Positions 20,701-29,900 of a stretch of DNA of 64,000 nt are shown here, piece after piece. The stretch is from Chrysaora quinquecirrha (lineage: Eukaryota > Cnidaria > Scyphozoa > Semaeostomeae > Pelagiidae). A program made the position numbers and the translations under genes. Position 1 is the stretch's first letter; each line of letters opens with the position of its first letter. The notes below the pieces were generated by a model. It was not told the DNA's origin and made no database searches. It worked only from the letters and a program-made list of their open reading frames with translations. The DNA is taken from NCBI GenBank assembly GCA_014526335.1, contig JACTAT010000058.1:760674-824673 (forward strand), in the 5' to 3' direction.

Positions 20701-22686
20701 AAAGTTTTTGCTCCATTTAGGAGTTTTGGAATCTGTCCACATCAAAAGTTCGTTATCTCACTTGGACTCTTCAGTTAATTTTAGTGATCTTTCTGCTGTA
20801 TTCCGCTAGCTGATGACTTGTGTTGCAAACACAATAGAGGTTTCCGCAAAAGATGGCGGCCGTTTCTGTCAATCCCTTGTTTTTCTTAAGGTTATTCGAA
20901 GGGAATTCTGGGAATAATTTCCTTAGCTACAAATCAACGTCTGCAGCCATGTAAAAAACGTAACTAAGGAAATTATTCCCAGAATTCCTTTCGAAAATCC
21001 TTAATGAAAACAATAGACAAAAACGGCGGCCATCTTTTGTTGAAGCGTCTGTTCTTATCCACCTTCCACCTTTCTCATTCGTGCATTTCGCTCTGCATCT
21101 GGGTATAAAATCTTCCTCTCTCAATTCTTTCACTGTGTTTCTGATATTTATACTCCGAGTGAAAAACGAAAAAGCTTTTTAATTATGCCTTATGATATTT
21201 CCACTTCTCATCCCAATTTCAAATTTTTCTACAACTCAGTTTTATTTATGTGTATTTTATAATTTATGCAGTCGTTAATTTATGCATTAGGTATGATAAT
21301 TTATGCATTATTCTTTCAGACTTACGAAGATGAGAGTGCAAAGCAGAGAAAGCAAAGAGCGGAGCTACGCAAATCCCTCAGTCTAAGTCATTCGTCATTG
21401 GATTATCTAGAAAACCCTCCACCGATGGGATTCGGTGGTCCAGAGTTCGCAAAAGACAAGTCAAAGCTATCAAAAGAATGCAAAATGCCAAGAGGAACCC
21501 CCGTGCCACCTGTAGAAAGCACAGCATTCAATGATGAAGGTGACTGTGTGCCGGAGGGTAATGTCGTCGAGCAAGTCAAGGTATTTATAAGATGATGTAC
21601 AATAATTTATTGAGTTTTTTCCTTGCAACACATTGGCTGACTTGACTGATGTTTTTCTGTTTTTTTTTTTTTCATTCTAAGGTTTTCTCTAAGAGTTGAA
21701 TAGCTTTCATGAAATAATTTCGAGGTAAGAAAATCATTTTCTACTTGATATTTATATTTGTATGTAATGAATAAGCTCTCATTCTATTTATTCTGCATCA
21801 CTCATCCAGCATACCTTACTATAAATGACCTTGTAATGGTCTTATGATGATGATACATTAGGTATGATAATGCATGATAATGTATGATAATAGATGATAA
21901 TGTTTGATAATTTATGATAATGTATGATAATATATGATTATATTTGATAATGTATTATAACGTAAGATAATATATGATTATGTTGATAATGTATTATAAA
22001 GTAAGATAAATATACAGTATGATAATTCATGCTAAAGTACGATAATATGCGATAATACATGTTAATGTATGCTAGTGTATGATAACAGTTGATAATATAT
22101 GATAATTTATGATAATACATGACAATGTATGATAATAGATGATAATATTTGACAATACATGATAATGTATGATAATACTGTATATGATTATATTGATAAT
22201 GTAAGATTACGTAAGATAAATATAAGATAATTTATGCTTAAATCCGATATTATGTGATAATACATTCTAATGTATGATAATAGTTGATAATATAAGATAA
22301 TATACGATAATACATGATTATGCATGATATGTATGCTAATATATGATAATGTTTGATAATACATTATGATGTATGATTATCTATGATAATGTATGTTTAT
22401 GTATGATTATGATAATGTATGATGATGGCTTAGTGGTAGTCAGAATGGTGAATGGAAACAGTCATAATTATCATGATTATCATAATTATAATAATTATCA
22501 CGATCCTTTAATATTTATCATACTTTTCCTTGCAAATCATTATTTTCGAAACATTTACGATCATTATAACAAACAAATTCTGTCGCGATTCAATATTTAT
22601 CCCAATTAGTGATCATCATAGTTCCTCCAAAGTCGATAACTTTTTGCTTTTCCCCGCAGATTCTACAAAATCATCCTTGGCCTTAG
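5707..22686 (+). CDS. F5/8 type C (discoidin) domain protein with coiled-coil repeat exons, apparently intracellular
   Basis: I joined 16 exons by GT-AG sites (one GC-AG) with matching phases: 5707-5733, 5855-5900, 7151-7333, 8416-8561, 9539-9677, 10394-10672, 13556-14023, 14142-14262, 14764-15042, 16240-16512, 17299-17568, 18079-18322, 18996-19253, 19438-20378, 21320-21580 and 22660-22686. They total about 1320 codons if one missing base near 13797 is allowed for. Order: a short polar N-terminus without signal peptide, a complete discoidin domain, acidic/basic low-complexity sequence, charged coiled coils containing VPAIVSDR-type motifs, a helical pair-forming segment (about 20000-20140), Ser-rich sequence, and two AFND(D/E)G modules. 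The last exon adds only eight residues before TAG. I cannot name an orthologue. A scaffold binding membrane or carbohydrate through the discoidin fold and self-associating through coils is a guess. The start could lie further upstream. Confidence 0.82.
6300..7120 (+). repeat. Minisatellite, ~55-60 bp unit
   Basis: About 13 imperfect units with the core CTTGATTCTGATCATCATAG, then AAAACTCCCTCGATAACTC and AAACAACTGTCTACTTC. It sits in the intron just before the first discoidin exon. The same unit recurs at 8938-9430, 22975-23560 (reverse orientation), 41380-41590 and 45655-45770. The repeated open frames here on both strands are translations of the repeat. Confidence 0.95.
7421..7880. mobile_element. 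MITE-like element with ~85-bp terminal inverted repeats
   Basis: The left arm starts AAGCTTTTTTTGCCTGACAC and continues through TCAGAGTATAAACGTCAGAA and ACAGACCGAAACAATTGA to a CCCAGATGC block. The reverse complement of that order ends the element at 7789-7880 with few mismatches. No coding capacity is seen. A second full copy is at 20525-21180 and fragments are at 13305-13390, 26317-26430 and probably 57897-58095. Confidence 0.9.
8583..8850. mobile_element. Foldback MITE built on CAAACATTGTTTG
   Basis: The copy begins ACCCTGGCAAAACGATCAAA, contains CAAACATCTGAAATTTGCTTG and GACCATTTGGCCACGTCGC, and mirrors itself in GTGACGTGATCAAACGGTCA further right. This is one member of the commonest repeat family in the window; see the entries at 17030, 18333, 32085, 32400, 36441, 46670, 50785, 53005, 54780 and 60095. 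Confidence 0.85.
8938..9430 (+). repeat. Minisatellite, ~55-60 bp unit (second locus)
   Basis: About eight units of the same CTTGATTCTGATCATCATAG / CTCCCTCGATAACTCAAA repeat as at 6300-7120. Some units carry an insertion AACCTTGTTAACTCAAACAA. It lies in the intron before the third discoidin exon. Confidence 0.95.
9850..10330 (+). repeat. Two tRNA-derived SINE copies in tandem
   Basis: Copies at about 9850-10025 and 10122-10330 share GGTGTCGTTGTGC- or GGTGTTGTGGCG-type heads, CCAGCTGGCT, a B-box-like GGTTCGAATCCC (in the second), CACAGCCAGGGTCGAGG and CTGAGATCCTAGCGACTTGC. Other copies are at 14356-14530, 17966-18040, 47644-47830 and 48125-48215 (reverse). Confidence 0.8.
10673..10678 (+). 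other. GC-AG splice donor
   Basis: The exon ends CAAAAAG and is followed by GCAAGT, the classic strong context for a GC donor. Phase 1 agrees with the next exon at 13556, and no GT donor gives a consistent frame. The intron is the gene's longest (about 2.9 kb) and contains the 179-bp satellite. Confidence 0.8.
10840..12215 (-). repeat. Satellite array with 179-bp unit of tRNA-like sequence
   Basis: Five regular units start near 11162, 11341, 11520, 11699 and 11878, each exactly 179 bases apart, with two more diverged units at the left and one at the right. On the minus strand each unit has a tRNA-like half: an A-box-like TAGCTCAGTGG, a TTCTCTGATCATGC middle and a B-box-like stretch ending CGAATCCCATC (GGTTCGAATCCC in the leftmost unit). 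Units alternate in pairs (GTTTCC/GTATCC, ATAGTTT/ATTGTTT), suggesting a two-unit higher-order period. Single copies lie near 35565 and 43340. Confidence 0.93.
12245..12632. mobile_element. MITE-like element with GGGGTACTTC termini
   Basis: The left end reads GGGGGGTACTTCATTGTTCA, then ACTAGACGTGCCGCCCA. The right end, reverse-complemented, reads GGGGTACTTCCATTGTTCAT, then ACTAGACGTGCCGCCCA. The interior holds CCCATGTCTA repeats and is non-coding. A related internal fragment lies at about 42113-42330. Confidence 0.88.
13305..13390. mobile_element. Fragment of the 7421-type MITE
   Basis: AAAGCTTTTTTCTTGTGACA, then AACGTCAAAAACAGACCGAA and ACTAAGGCGGAATTTATACC match one arm of the element at 7421-7880. 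Only one arm is present. Confidence 0.75.
13556..14023 (+). other. Discoidin-gene exon with a one-base frame break near 13797
   Basis: The exon begins after TTTTTTTAG and ends at the donor AAA|GTAAGA. The first frame is open from 13556 to a TGA at 13798-13800. The second is open from 13791 through the donor and is the one whose phase (2) fits the next exon at 14142. The switch must occur between 13791 and 13797, where the sequence reads CTCAAATGAAAC. One extra A in the AAA run would join both halves. No credible intron fits the gap. Either the assembly lost an A or this allele is broken. Confidence 0.8.
14356..14530 (+). repeat. tRNA-derived SINE copy
   Basis: GAGGTGTTGTGGCGTCGTGA, TCCAGCTGACTCGTGGTG, GGTCAGGGTTTCAGCCC, GGGTCAAGGTCTCGATTAG and TGAGATCCTAGCGACTTACG match the copies at 9850 and 47644. 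The poorly matching B box suggests an old copy. Confidence 0.8.
15458..15951. mobile_element. MITE-like element with CAGGGCC(T/C) termini
   Basis: The left end is CAGGGCCTCTTTTAACATAG, then ACTAGGGGGGCA. The right end reverse-complemented is CAGGGCCTTTTTTAAGGGGC, then ACTAGGGGGGCAAC. The inside is non-coding. It lies in the intron between two of the repeated coiled-coil exons. Confidence 0.8.
16536..16992 (+). repeat. Long (CTTG)n microsatellite
   Basis: About 455 bases of GCTTGCTTGCTT with scattered C/T changes, located 24 bases after the donor of exon 16240-16512. All three long Leu/Ala/Cys-rich open frames over it are artefacts of the tetranucleotide period. Confidence 0.97.
17030..17145. 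mobile_element. Partial foldback MITE (CAAACATTGTTTG family)
   Basis: CCGTGGCCAAACGATCAAAT, CAAACATTTGAGATTCGCTTG and GACCGTTCGGCTACATAAC match the left half of the family; the right half is missing. Confidence 0.75.
17966..18040 (+). repeat. tRNA-like head of a SINE
   Basis: GTGGCCTAGTCCAGCTGGCTC contains a Pol III A-box match (TAGTCCAGCTGG) and GGTTCGAATCCC is a perfect B box 35 bases later. The SINE body is absent or diverged. It ends about 40 bases before the acceptor of exon 18079. Confidence 0.7.
18333..18965. mobile_element. Cluster of three to four foldback MITEs
   Basis: Consecutive copies occupy 18340-18420 (half), 18445-18655, 18652-18900 and 18900-18965, with boundary motifs GGCCAAACGATCAAACATTG and GTTTGATGGTTTGGCC. 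The cluster fills nearly the whole intron between exons 18079-18322 and 18996-19253, so both splice sites are within about 35 bases of the elements. Confidence 0.85.
19438..21580 (+). other. C-terminal exons of the discoidin gene, with two AFND(D/E)G modules
   Basis: Exon 19438-20378 (941 bases) encodes a Lys/Ser-rich region, a GLVKQRANVFSN motif, KKWIASNP, a heptad-like helix (SELSMRIEQLKLEDKEEEAL and what follows), a Ser-rich stretch, and ends VSAFNDDGEVVGEGTVISQ. Exon 21320-21580 repeats the ending as STAFNDEGDCVPEGNVVEQ. Both modules are preceded by Pro-Pro-Val and end with Q(I/V)K exactly at a phase-0 donor, so the module seems to be an exon-end unit. I do not recognise it from a named family. 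Confidence 0.8.
20525..21180. mobile_element. Second 7421-type MITE with a nested palindrome
   Basis: The left arm reads AAGACTTTTTTCGCCTGACA, then CGGAGTATAAGCGTCAGAAA and ACTAAGGCGGAATTTATACC. The right arm ends with a complement of these (TTTCTGATATTTATACTCCG, GAAAAAGCTTTTTAA). Inside, 20887-20925 and 20964-21002 form a near-perfect inverted repeat around GGGAATTCTGGGAATAATTT with a loop of about 38 bases. Confidence 0.85.
21840..22440 (+). repeat. Simple repeat of TATGATAATG-type units
   Basis: About 600 bases of 10-12-base units (ATGATAATGT, ATGATAATAT and variants) in the last intron of the discoidin gene. It may be an expansion of the TGATAATTTATGC motif seen at 21288-21306. Confidence 0.9.
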
Positions 22687-22974
22687 GTAGTGGAAAGACG
22701 GAAGGCTGCTCAACTTTTCGTAACTATGAAATTTTTTATTATATTCCGAGCCGATATTGATAACAAATAATAATAATGTTTATTATTCAAACAAAATTCA
22801 ATTATAGATTCGTATAGTAAAAACACATTGCAGTCTGTAATAACGCCCAAAAACTTAAATGTGAATATATATCGAGCTACCAGATTATTAGAAGGGGTAG
22901 AGACCTAGAAACATAGTGAATTGCCCACAGCTTTCAAAATCGACAATATTTAGACCAATAAGGCTAGAAGGCAG

Positions 22975-23560
22975 ATGTTTGAATCGAGGGAGTTGGTTTT
23001 CAGAATCAAGAGAAGTAGACAGTTGTTTGAGTTATTGATGGAGCTTTCTGTTGTCATCAGAGACAAGGGAAGTAGACAATTGTTTAAGTTATATAGAGGA
23101 AGTTTTCTTTAATGATCAGAATCAAGAGAAGTAGATAGTTGTTTGAGTTATCGAAAGAGTTTCCTATGGTCATCAGAGTCAAGGGAGGTAGACAATTGTT
23201 TGAGTTATCGATAGAGTTTTCTTTGGTGATCAGAGTCAAGGGAGGTAGACAATTGTTTGAGTTATCGATAGAGTTTTCTTTGGTGATCAGAATCAAGAGA
23301 AGTAAATAGTTGTTTGAGTTATCGAAAGAGTTTCCCATGGTCATCAGAGTCAAGGGAGGTAGACAATTGTTTGAGTTATCGATAGAGTTTTCTTTGGTGA
23401 TCAGAATCAAGAGAAGTAGATAGTTGTTTGAGTTATCGAAAGAGTTTCCCATGGTCATCAGAGTCAAGGGAGGTAGACAATCTTTAGTTATCGAAGGAGT
23501 TTTCTGTGGTCATCAGAGTCATGAGAAGTAGATAGTTGTTTGAGTTATAGGGGAAGTTTT
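22975..23560 (-). repeat. Minisatellite, ~58-bp unit, reverse orientation
   Basis: About ten units of AGTAGACAGTTGTTTGAG, TTATCGAAAGAGTTT and ATGGTCATCAGA are the reverse complement of the repeat at 6300-7120. Two unit types (TCCCATGGTCATCAGAGTC and TCTTTGGTGATCAGAATC) alternate, giving a two-unit superperiod of about 116 bp. Confidence 0.93.
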
Positions 23561-24274
23561 CTCTGGTGAGCAGAACTGAGAAGTATGTAGTTACTAGCAA
23601 GCGTTTGGGTTTAAAAGCTTGAGAGTCATTGAAGGATTTCCTATGGTGATCACAGAATTAAAAAAGTAGAAGGGTGTTTGACTTGAGCTGTTGAAATCTG
23701 TAGAAATAGCTAAGTTAAGTTGTAAAGTTCAATAATAGAATATAATCAATACTAGTTATTAAAATTAAAAAATAACTTTCATCTATCCTTTTTTATAACT
23801 GATTATTTTGATTTTTGCTTTTTTCTTTTTTGTAATTCTATTATTTTTGCTATTTTCTTCATGTGTCATTAGTCTACATAGGCCTCGCAGCAATATAATT
23901 ATTCTGTGGAGGAATCTGTCTCGTATTGATCAATTGAGTAGTATTTAGTGGATGGGGACGTAATTTTTGTAAAATTTAGAGCTGATTCTTGTATATAGAA
24001 CTGTACGCAGTATAGCTTATATTTTTTAGTAAATGGGGATTGACAGAGATGAATAGTGCAATATTTGTAAACTGCTGATAATTTTTCTTGAGCTGGTGGT
24101 ACATTTGCCGATCCCCCTCCCCGCCCCCCCCCCCCCTGAATCACCCCATTCATGCTTTCTAAAGCCCTGGCCAAAGGATCATCGAATATTCCCCCCTTCC
24201 TCCCCCCTGAATCACCCCATTCATGCTTTCTAAAGCCCTGGTCAAAGGATCGAACATTATTTGTCAAACATTTG

Positions 24275-25268
24275 AAATTTTTTTTTTATCCTTTTTTGGG
24301 GGAAAAAACCCCCTTTAAATTAAAAAATTTTCCAATTAAAAAAAAATAAAAAATTTTTTTTTTTTTTAAAAAATTTCCCCCCTTTTTTTAAAAAAAATTT
24401 TTTTTTCCCCAAAAAATTTTTTTAAAAATTCAAAAAAAAACCCCAAAATCCCCTTTTAAAAAAGGGGGGAAAAAAAAAAGGAAAAACCTTCCTTTTTTTT
24501 AAAAAAAAGGGGGGAAAAATTTTTAAATTTAAAAAATTTTTATTTTTTTGGTTAAAAATTTAAAACCCCCAAAAAAATTTTAAAAAAAAAATTTTTAAAA
24601 AAAATTTTAAAATTTTTTAAAAAAAACCCCAAAAAGAAAACCCCAAAAAAATTTTTTCCCCAAAAAAGGCCCTTAACCCCCAAAAAAATTTTTAAAAAAA
24701 TTTTTTTTAAAAACCCTTAAAAAGGCCCTTTTTTTTTCCCCGCCCCTTTTTTTTTTAAAAATTTTCAAATTTTTAAAACCCTTTTGGGAAAGGAATTCCG
24801 GCCCAAAAAAAAATTTTAAAAAAAAGGGGGGGGAAAAAAAAAAAAAAGGGGGGAAAAATTTTTAAAAAAAAAAAAAAAAAAAAAAGGGGGGGGGGGGTTT
24901 TTTTTTTAAAAAAAAAAATTTAAAAGGGGGGTTTTTTTTGGGTTTTGGGGGAATTTTTTAAATTTGGGAAAAAAGGAGGGTTTAAGGGGTTTTTTTTAAA
25001 AAATTTTGGGGTTTTTAGGTTTTTTTTAAAAATTTTTTTTAAAATTTTTGGGGAAATTTTTTAAAAAAAATTTTTTTTAATTTTTAAAAAAGCAACGGGG
25101 AAAATTTTTGGGGGGGTTTTTTTGGTTCCCTTTTAAATTTTTTTTTTTTTTTTTTTTAAAGGGTTCTCTAATTTTTTTTTTTTTTTTTTATTTTAAAACT
25201 TAAAAAATTTTTTAAAGGGCCCCCTTTTAAAAAAACCCCATTTATTTTTTTTTAAAAAAATTTTTTAA
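24275..25268. other. Homopolymer-ladder block, probably consensus artefact
   Basis: Nearly the whole kilobase consists of runs of two to about twenty identical bases (A, T, then C and G blocks) with almost no isolated bases. It starts in the middle of a foldback MITE (after CAAACATTTGAAA) and ends abruptly at 25268 with normal sequence. No known biological repeat looks like this; it resembles failed base-calling or consensus. Confidence 0.85.
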
Positions 25269-25493
25269 ATTTTGGGTGCGGAGGAGGAGAAATGAGAGAG
25301 GAAGCTCCCTGTGGCAGGGAGCTTCTGCGAAGGAGCTTTCTGCGAGGGAGCTTTCTCTCTCATTTTCCTCCTCCGCACTGTAGCGTCTGCACGTAGGCTA
25401 GTCTGGCGGTGCCATTTGTATGGTCGGTGTCTGTCTTCTCTTCGGGTATGTGGTGTTATCGACTGTTTGTCCCTCAGAGAAGTTTTATAATAA

Positions 25494-25838
25494 TCCCGGG
25501 GGGGGGGGGTAACTCCCATATGTAAGGGTACGGGATGTGCCATTTTTGAGGTACCTTTTTAAGGGTGGAAAATGAATTTTGGGGTGCTCAAATTACAAAC
25601 TTGGGGGTATCATTATTGCTAAGATGATCAATTTTGATAAAGTCACAATAACTGTCAAATAAATTTCAGCTGTATAATTCTAAAAAAATGACTTTTGAGT
25701 ATTTCTATGTATAATATTCATATTTCTTTGTGAACTTTGGGGTATACTATTTAGAATTTTCATAAATTTTGGGGTCTGATTTTTCTTACGAAAGTGGCAC
25801 ACCCCCGTCACTGCTCTATTGAAGTTGCCCCCCGGATA
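25494..25838. mobile_element. MITE-like element with CCGGGGGG termini
   Basis: The left end is TCCCGGGGGGGGGG, then GTAACTCCCATATG and GGGATGTGCCA. The right end reverse-complemented is TCCGGGGGGCAACTTCAAT, then GGGGGTGTGCCACTTTC. The interior repeats TTTGGGG motifs and is non-coding. Confidence 0.7.
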
Positions 25839-26316
25839 ATAATATAAATTGTATATGTAATAATACAGATGTTATATATCTGATAAAGATGAGAAGCAAC
25901 CTAATTCAGTTACAATTATTTTTTTTAATAAGCAACTGGTCAATAAGCAACTAGGGCTGAGATTTTGTTAAAATTTTTGGCGAAATTGCTTTCTTTATAC
26001 AGTACATCCTTGCAAACATGTCAACTACATTGAAGAGCCAGAAAAGAGCCAAAATAAGAGGTTTTAGGGGGTACCAGTCATTCTGTGAGGACTGAAATAC
26101 CAGATATGTTAAGCAACCTTTGAGGGCTGGACCAAAGTCCAGCTGCTTATTGAAAAAAAGTGTAATGTACTAGAAATATTTCCTTAAAATTGTCGAGAAA
26201 ATTTTGCCACGTAATCAGGTTGTGAGATTAAATTTGGTCAATGGATGTATTAAATTCGCTAATTTCGTCTCATGTTATTTATGTGAAAGCTGCAGTGAAC
26301 AGCGGGAACATCATAG

Positions 26317-26574
26317 CGCTTTTTTTGGGCTGAATTATACCCAGATGCGGCTTAAAATGCACCAATCAGAAAAGTGAAGCTGTGCTGGTATTGTGTTTTT
26401 AACACCAATCAGCTCGCAGTATACAGCGGGAAGACCAATGATGGGAGGCCCGAAGGGGGGGCACTCTTAAATATTTGGGAAGTGGGGATGTGCGGGCAGA
26501 ATGGTTGGCTTTTCCCTTGGTTTTACCTGAGGATGCATACCCGTACCAAATTATTCAAAAGTGCCTCCCCCGGG
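26317..26574. mobile_element. 7421-type MITE fragment followed by a small G-rich inverted repeat
   Basis: 26317-26430 carries GCTGAATTATACCCAGATGC, ATGCACCAATCAGAAAAGTG and AACACCAATCAGCTCGC from the 7421 family. 26454-26574 is a separate element: left AAGGGGGGGCACTCTTAAAT, right (complemented) CGGGGGAGGCACTTTTGAAT. Confidence 0.65.
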
Positions 26575-26946
26575 AGATAATATGAAAATCTTAGTCAAAG
26601 ATTTGAATTACTGTATTTTAATTTAAAACGTTGTCTTTAGACGTCTAGTTTACTGTACTTAACTAAAGTATTTTCTGAGGTGAAATGGCAAACAAATCAA
26701 CCATGAAGATTGTTGAAAGGTTAGATACTAAGCGTGCATCGTGTTGAAGGTGTGACTTGCAGGCTGAAATACGGACAGAGTTACATAGTAAACTCAGAAA
26801 AAAAACACTCATAACAATAACATTAAGATTGTCAACAGAAGCTCGTTTCACAAATAAGAAATAAATAGCCAAAACACAAGACATCACACTTAAGCTATAC
26901 TTTTAATCATAGAAAACTGTCTTTTAAAACCGAACTTGCATCAGTT

Positions 26947-29900
26947 TTACAGAACACCAACAAACTCATAACTCTTTGCTGGCCATGGGATTCCAGCAGT
27001 ACTTCGCTCAAAGATCAATTTCTTCTGCTTCAAATCCACCGCTCTAATCATATCAGTGGTTAGCACATAAACAATGTGGCTGACTGGATCCAGTGTCAAG
27101 CCAGACTCTTCAATCAAGGGTAGTCTTGGCCATGGCCCGGCTATGTATGTAACAGTTCCTAGAAGAACAAAGCGAAGTAGGCTAAAATTCCCAGAAACAT
27201 AAACAGGAAGTAAATGTAACGATTCCTAGAAGAATAAAGAGGAAGTGGGCTAAAATCCGTAGAAATATAAAGAGGATGTCAATCAAATAAATAGAAACAA
27301 ACGAAGAAGTAAATTAAATGAAAATTCGCAGGAAAACAAAGAAGTTTTTTAACATTCCAACGTTACCTTTTTGAAGATCCAGTTGTGCAAGATGTGTTCT
27401 GTATTGCTTTCGTTCCATGACGTCAGCAGGGGTCTGTACGAACCCCAAAAAGCTGTTCATCCCTTTGTCATAGATGATAGCCCCAACACTATGATTTTTG
27501 AAAACTGGGGACAACCATTCATAATTCTTTCCATATTCTAAGACGCTGATGGAGTATTTGAAGCTTTCATAGTATGGTAGATCAGCAACTGTGAAGAACT
27601 TTTTGTTATCTGGGTCGATGGTGCTTCCTCCGTAAGATTTGTAACTACTGTGCATGAGATGTGTGTAGGTCATGTGTGAGAAATCGATCTGCAATGAACA
27701 AATTCAGACTATTATCATCGGTTGTTATAGACAGACTGAAAGATCAAACAAACCCCCTGCTTAGCTCCTCTACTACCTCTAAATTTTCTATTAAGTATTT
27801 ACTTCCTGTTTATTTTTCCAGGAATCTCTACTTACTTCCTTTTTTTATTTCACCAGGAATCTCTGCTTATTTCCTGTTTATTTTGCCAGGCATCCCTGCT
27901 TAATTCCTATTCATTTTTTTCAGGAATCTCTGCTTACTTCCTGTTTACTTTTCCAGGAATCTTTATGTACTTCCTGTTTATTTTCCAGGAAACTCTTCCT
28001 ACTTCCTGCTTAGTTTCCAGGCATCTCAGCTTACTTCCTGTTCGTTTTTTCCAGGAATCTCAGCTTACTCCCTGTTTACTTTTCCAGGAATCTTTATTTA
28101 CTTTCTGTTTATTTTCCAGGAATCTCTACTTACTTTCTGTTTACTTTTCTAGGATTTCAGTCTTATTTGGCTGCATTTCTTAGTATTTCTTTAGATAATT
28201 AATGATATATTGGCACTTATGAGGTATTTTTGTGGTTGTTACCTATACATAATAGAGTATAAATAATCTACAGATCAACATAAGATAAAAATATGCATGC
28301 TTAAACAAGGCTACCTGAATCACCGAGTGTTTTCTTCCAAGCAGAAAAACATATGCTAAGCCATTTCCAACATTATCACACTCCAAGTTGTCAATCAAAA
28401 TCCCAGAGACTTGAATAGTACAAACGACTTTTCGCTTCATAAGATCAACTGCCAGAATTCTGGGAGTTAACACATCATTAATTGCAATCAGAAATAGATT
28501 CGTTGATTTGCAAAATGCAGTGGAGAAACTTGGTGTAAGACCTTTGATGTTTACCTGAGACAAGAACGGATGGATTGGTATTAGGAATGCAAAAAGATGG
28601 TTGTCTTTACATACAGGCCTATGTGCTGAGCACAGGGTGTCTACTGACAAGCACAGGGTGACCATTAACAAGCACAAGGTGTCCACTGACAAGCACAGGG
28701 TGTCCACTGATAAGCACAGGTTGTTTGTCCACTGACAAGCACAGGGTGCCCATTGACAAGCACAGGGTGCCCATTGACAAGCACAGGGTGTCCACTGAAA
28801 AATGCAGAGCTAATCATATTGTAACCCTAGGGGAGAGTTTGAGGTTGGGGGGCTTTTGACTCCCCTCAGCCTTTTTTGACTGAGTTACCTTAGTGGGAAT
28901 ACCTTATGCATTTTGCTGCTTTCTCCTGTGCTCAAAATAAGCATGCACAAGTGCAAAGTGCTCTACCCTGCACCCCGCAGTTTTAGATAACAATAGGAAA
29001 AATTGCACCGATAATAAGTTCAACAATAGAACAATAGATTTATTGGTTCTTTTGGCGTGAATATGAGCTGTTTTGTTGACTTATTCTCCGGCGTGTGGGG
29101 TGGCGGCAACATAGAATGCACCCTGGCTTGCACACAAATAAAACCAAGGGACAATTCACTCCATGGAATCTCGTACACCCTCAGCTGGAATCTCTATTGT
29201 TTTCCTTAGGAATATTGTGACAATCCTTTTGTTTCAATAGGAATCTCGTACGCTTTTTCGAGAAGTGAAATGCCCCTCGAATTTAACATTGTTATGCAAG
29301 TGCAACACCCGCAGGGCTACCTCATGCAGCCCTACTCCATGTGACCACGCCCTGTCCAAAAATATTTAATCGAGCGACTTGGGGGCAGAAGTTTTAGGAA
29401 TAATAGTTTTATACCTCTGTTGCATTAGGCACAAGAACACTCAACGACAAACTTGGCAAACTGAGTTTCACCCATACTGGGGAGTGTGGCAGTTCCCGAC
29501 GAGATCTCGTGCGTGCAGAAGCAAAATTTCAGGCGTGCACGCGTGCATTTCGCAGAAAATTTGTTGTCAGGCGTGCGTGTCTTTAAATTTAAATATATTA
29601 GGCAGCTATAACTACACTTAAACAACAGCATTAGGCCTACTCATTCAATTTAAATATATCGCTAAAATCAACCTTTTGCAAAATATGAAGTTAAGTGATG
29701 TTTTAAGCATAACTTTGATAATAATATCTTATTTTTCAATGCTTCACCTTGAAATAGCCTAATAATTGGGTAGGGTTCTTTGCTGCTTTTTATCGACTTT
29801 CAGACAATTGCTAGCTGTGCGTGCAAAGCACTTTTTGAGTGTGCATTCATTGAACATTTGAATTTATCTCGTGCGTGCAGTTGCCATACTCCTCAGTATG

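Larger units (their letters stand above)
22687..26946. other. Intergenic region between the discoidin gene and the minus-strand secreted gene
   Basis: No gene is recognisable. It holds a reversed ~58-bp minisatellite, two tandem copies of TGAATCACCCCATTCATGCT next to a broken foldback MITE (24120-24260), about 1 kb of homopolymer ladder, and three small inverted-repeat elements. The open frame at 23899-24267 lies in the repeats. Confidence 0.6.

Noticed and set aside
24152..24349. Open frame entering the homopolymer ladder
   Set aside because: Half MITE, half unreadable sequence.
28555..28707. N-terminal extension of the minus-strand secreted-protein exon
   Set aside because: It is the 21-bp minisatellite read through; a good acceptor at 28555-28556 and matching phase put the exon start at 28554.
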